Notes under the pieces: model-generated
The model's input: the letters and a program-made list of their open reading frames with translations, nothing else
Told to the model about the DNA's origin: nothing
Database searches by the model: none
Shown here: positions 6,881-8,391 of the stretch, piece after piece
Numbering within the stretch: the first letter of the stretch is position 1
How the letters are laid out: the number at the start of each line of letters is the position of its first letter
Program-made: the position numbers and the translations under genes
Assembly: GCA_030611625.1 (NCBI GenBank)
Contig: JAUWPK010000146.1
Location: 1 to 8,391, forward strand
Source of the DNA: Promethearchaeum sp.
GTDB taxonomy: Archaea; Asgardarchaeota; Lokiarchaeia; Sigyniarchaeales; Promethearchaeaceae
DNA length: 8,391 nt
Direction: 5' to 3'

Positions 6881-7408
6881 ATGAGTAATGTTACCGAGGA
6901 TAATTCAAATTTAGTTTTCAATAGATTTACCCCAAAAAATTTGACTCCGAAGCAATGTTCATTCATCCAAAAGATTTTGAAGAAATATATACTGGGAATG
7001 TTCATTTGCAAAAAAGGTGGTGACATTTTGTATTCATATCAAATCGAACACACTTTAAAGATTGATTTAATTTCTAATTTCATAGCAGCTCTCTCAATGT
7101 TTGGAGAGGAAAACGTAGGTCAGATCAAACGCATTTTCATTGAAGGCATTAACATTGAAATGAATATTGTTTCAAAGAATGATCTTATTTTAGTCTCATT
7201 ATTCAGACCCAATATGATTAAAGATCATCTTGAAGATGAAGCGAAAAAAATTTTGAATAAATTCTATTCATTATACAAAGTACAAATTGAACAAGGAAAA
7301 ACGAATTTAAGCATTTATCTGAAATTTGATGATGAAATGTGCCATTTTATATTAGGATACTTAACAAGAATTGGTGCTTATAAAGAAAATTATGAGGAAC
7401 TTAAATAG
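6881..7408 (+). CDS. Roadblock/longin-like protein, first copy
   Basis: The 175-residue protein has a predicted order of helix (22-36), two strands (38-54), helix (62-77), three strands (81-109 and around 143-148) and helix (112-132). This suits the roadblock/LC7 or longin folds, which bind small GTPases and are abundant in Asgard genomes. The assignment is from pattern, not from a signature motif, so the family is tentative. Hallmarks shared with the next gene are FIC-GGD at 41-48, the block 58-89, FRPNM at 108-112 and EQGKTNL at 137-143. It has no membrane segment or enzyme motif. It follows the GTPase by 13 bases, as expected for a partner or regulator, comparable with MglA-MglB pairs in bacteria. 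The start at 6881 is the first ATG after the GTPase stop; no strong ribosome binding site precedes it. Confidence 0.75.
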   Translation: MSNVTEDNSNLVFNRFTPKNLTPKQCSFIQKILKKYILGMFICKKGGDILYSYQIEHTLKIDLISNFIAALSMFGEENVGQIKRIFIEGINIEMNIVSKNDLILVSLFRPNMIKDHLEDEAKKILNKFYSLYKVQIEQGKTNLSIYLKFDDEMCHFILGYLTRIGAYKENYEELK

Positions 7409-7409
7409 T

Positions 7410-7913
7410 ATGAATGCACTCGAAGAAAAAAGCAATAATATTGCTCAAAATCATCATAAGTCCAAAATTCTTACGGATGAACAAAGTAAATTAGTACAAA
7501 AAAAGCTAAATAAGTTTATGTTAGGGATTTTTATTTGTAGAGACGGTGGAGATGTTCTTTTCTCTTATCAAATCGACCCAACACTGAAAATCGATTTAAT
7601 ATCTAATTTTATTGCTGCTCTCTCAATGTTTGGTGAAGAAAACGTTGGTCAAATCAAACGCATATTCATAGAGGGTCTTGATGTTGAAATGAATATAGTT
7701 TCTAAGTATGGTCTTATTTCAGTTTTCTTTTTCCGACCAAATATGGTGAAAAATCATCTAGAAGAAGAAGCAGAAATATTATTGGATAGATTTTATTCAA
7801 TTTTTAAAGAACCAATTGAACAAGGAAAAACAAATTTAGGTATTTTTCTAAAATTTGAGGAAGAACTGTGTCTATGCGTTTTGAACTATTTAAGAAAACT
7901 TAGTCTCTATTAA
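7410..7913 (+). CDS. Roadblock/longin-like protein, second copy
   Basis: This is a tandem paralogue of the gene before it, about 65% identical over some 144 residues by hand count, with an unbroken run of 32 identical residues (codons 7581-7676). The same helix-strand-strand-helix-strand pattern is present, with FIC-GGD, FRPNM and EQGKTNL all kept. The N-terminal 20 residues and the extreme C-terminus differ. The start is uncertain. ATG 7410 lies one base after the previous stop with GAGGA at 7394-7398 upstream and is preferred. ATG 7392 or TTG 7371 would overlap the previous gene. Two related but distinct copies next to one GTPase suggest a heterodimer, since roadblock proteins usually dimerise. 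This is inference. Confidence 0.75.
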   Translation: MNALEEKSNNIAQNHHKSKILTDEQSKLVQKKLNKFMLGIFICRDGGDVLFSYQIDPTLKIDLISNFIAALSMFGEENVGQIKRIFIEGLDVEMNIVSKYGLISVFFFRPNMVKNHLEEEAEILLDRFYSIFKEPIEQGKTNLGIFLKFEEELCLCVLNYLRKLSLY

Positions 7914-7964
7914 GATGAAAAATAAGTTGATTGAGTAGAAAATTTAAATTTATTGTTTATTCAT
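7914..7964. terminator. Convergent intergenic region with T-rich stops
   Basis: Between the two converging genes the sequence is very AT-rich. For the plus strand, T-rich stretches run from about 7940 into 7976-7987 (CTTTCCTTTTTA), inside the 3' end of the opposite gene. For the minus strand, a five-T tract lies at 7922-7918. No convincing hairpin was found, as is usual for archaeal terminators. Confidence 0.35.
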
Positions 7965-8391
7965 TTATTCATTAACTTTCCTTTTTACTTCATCCAAATC
8001 CACTTTTTTTCCTATATTTTTCACGAAAAAATTATCTTTTCCAGGACCTAATAAAATCGCGCTTTTAATTTGATTATCTTCAATTCGAACTTTTCTACAT
8101 AAAAAATTTTCTTCATTAACTGATTCGATAAGAGTGGTTTCTATTTTTTCATCTTCTTCCAGAGTTCCTAAACAAGTTAGTTTTATTCCCGCAATTTTTA
8201 AACGCGTATTCCATATAGTTCCTTTATAGGGTTCAGGATTTAATCCTAAAATATGTTGAGCAGCTAATTTACTCTGTTCCCTACTAGCTGGAATAATTCC
8301 CCAGATTTTCCCATTAAATTGAACACAATCACCAACGACATAAATATTGGGGTCGGTTGTTTGTAAATATTCATTGACGATAATTCCACGT
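7965..8391 (-). CDS. FAD-dependent NAD(P)H oxidoreductase, C-terminal part (partial)
   Basis: Only the last 141 codons are in the window; the 5' end lies beyond 8391. The visible start of the fragment reads GIIVNEYLQTTDPNIYVVGD followed by Cys, the conserved C-terminal FAD-binding segment of the pyridine-nucleotide disulfide oxidoreductase class I family. The Trp-Gly and Pro-Ala-Ser residues after it resemble rubredoxin-NAD reductases and the flavin part of NirB-type nitrite reductases. The remaining 80 or so residues form the C-terminal interface domain. The frame is open to the stop at 7967-7965, with no frameshift. The N-terminal FAD and NAD(P) Rossmann motifs cannot be seen, so the partner (rubredoxin, coenzyme A disulfide, NADH oxidase) cannot be decided. 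It is convergent with the GTPase module and so not in the same operon. Confidence 0.82.
   Translation of the reverse strand, partial: RGIIVNEYLQTTDPNIYVVGDCVQFNGKIWGIIPASREQSKLAAQHILGLNPEPYKGTIWNTRLKIAGIKLTCLGTLEEDEKIETTLIESVNEENFLCRKVRIEDNQIKSAILLGPGKDNFFVKNIGKKVDLDEVKRKVNE

Noticed and set aside
6784..7026. Minus-strand open frame across the GTPase and first roadblock-like gene
   Set aside because: Its Phe-rich sequence is the complement of Lys-rich coding DNA; it has no motif of its own.
7371..7409. TTG start for the second roadblock-like protein
   Set aside because: It would overlap the previous gene by 38 bases, the extra residues have no match in the paralogue, and GAGGA suits ATG 7410.

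Overview
The window is AT-rich archaeal DNA, most likely from an Asgard archaeon of the Lokiarchaeia type (inference). Archaeal signs are the soluble HdrABC-MvhD gene set, TATA-box-like elements and GGTGA-type ribosome binding sites. Asgard signs are a Rab/Ras-like small GTPase with all five G motifs, next to two roadblock/longin-like proteins. No RNA gene, insertion sequence or CRISPR array was seen.

Layout: 1-399 is non-coding, with a 27-nt perfect direct repeat, clustered GATC motifs and a TATA-like palindrome. 400-1050 (-) encodes a four-helix membrane protein made of two duplicated hairpins. 1051-1317 is a divergent intergenic region with the probable hdr promoter. 1318-5863 (+) is an electron-transfer operon: hdrC, a 111-nt gap, then hdrB, hdrA, mvhD and a two-cluster ferredoxin, nearly back to back. 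5914-7913 (+) is a GTPase module: a GcvH-like domain fused to a small GTPase, then two tandem paralogous roadblock/longin-like proteins. 7965-8391 (-) is the 3' part of a convergent FAD-dependent NAD(P)H oxidoreductase gene that runs out of the window.

Working together: HdrA (FAD plus many Fe-S clusters), HdrB (two non-cubane cluster sites) and HdrC form a soluble heterodisulfide-reductase-type complex. MvhD is the [2Fe-2S] adaptor that normally passes electrons from a hydrogenase or formate dehydrogenase to HdrA. No hydrogenase or dehydrogenase catalytic subunit is in the window, so the electron donor is unknown; the extra ferredoxin-like protein may be an added electron carrier.

The most unusual element is the GcvH-GTPase fusion. 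Its GcvH-like domain aligns well with glycine cleavage H protein but has Gln where the lipoyl-lysine should be, while the GTPase domain looks catalytically intact. With the two roadblock-like partners and the adjacent hdr operon, this suggests a switch module linked to redox metabolism. That link is a hypothesis from gene order, not something shown.
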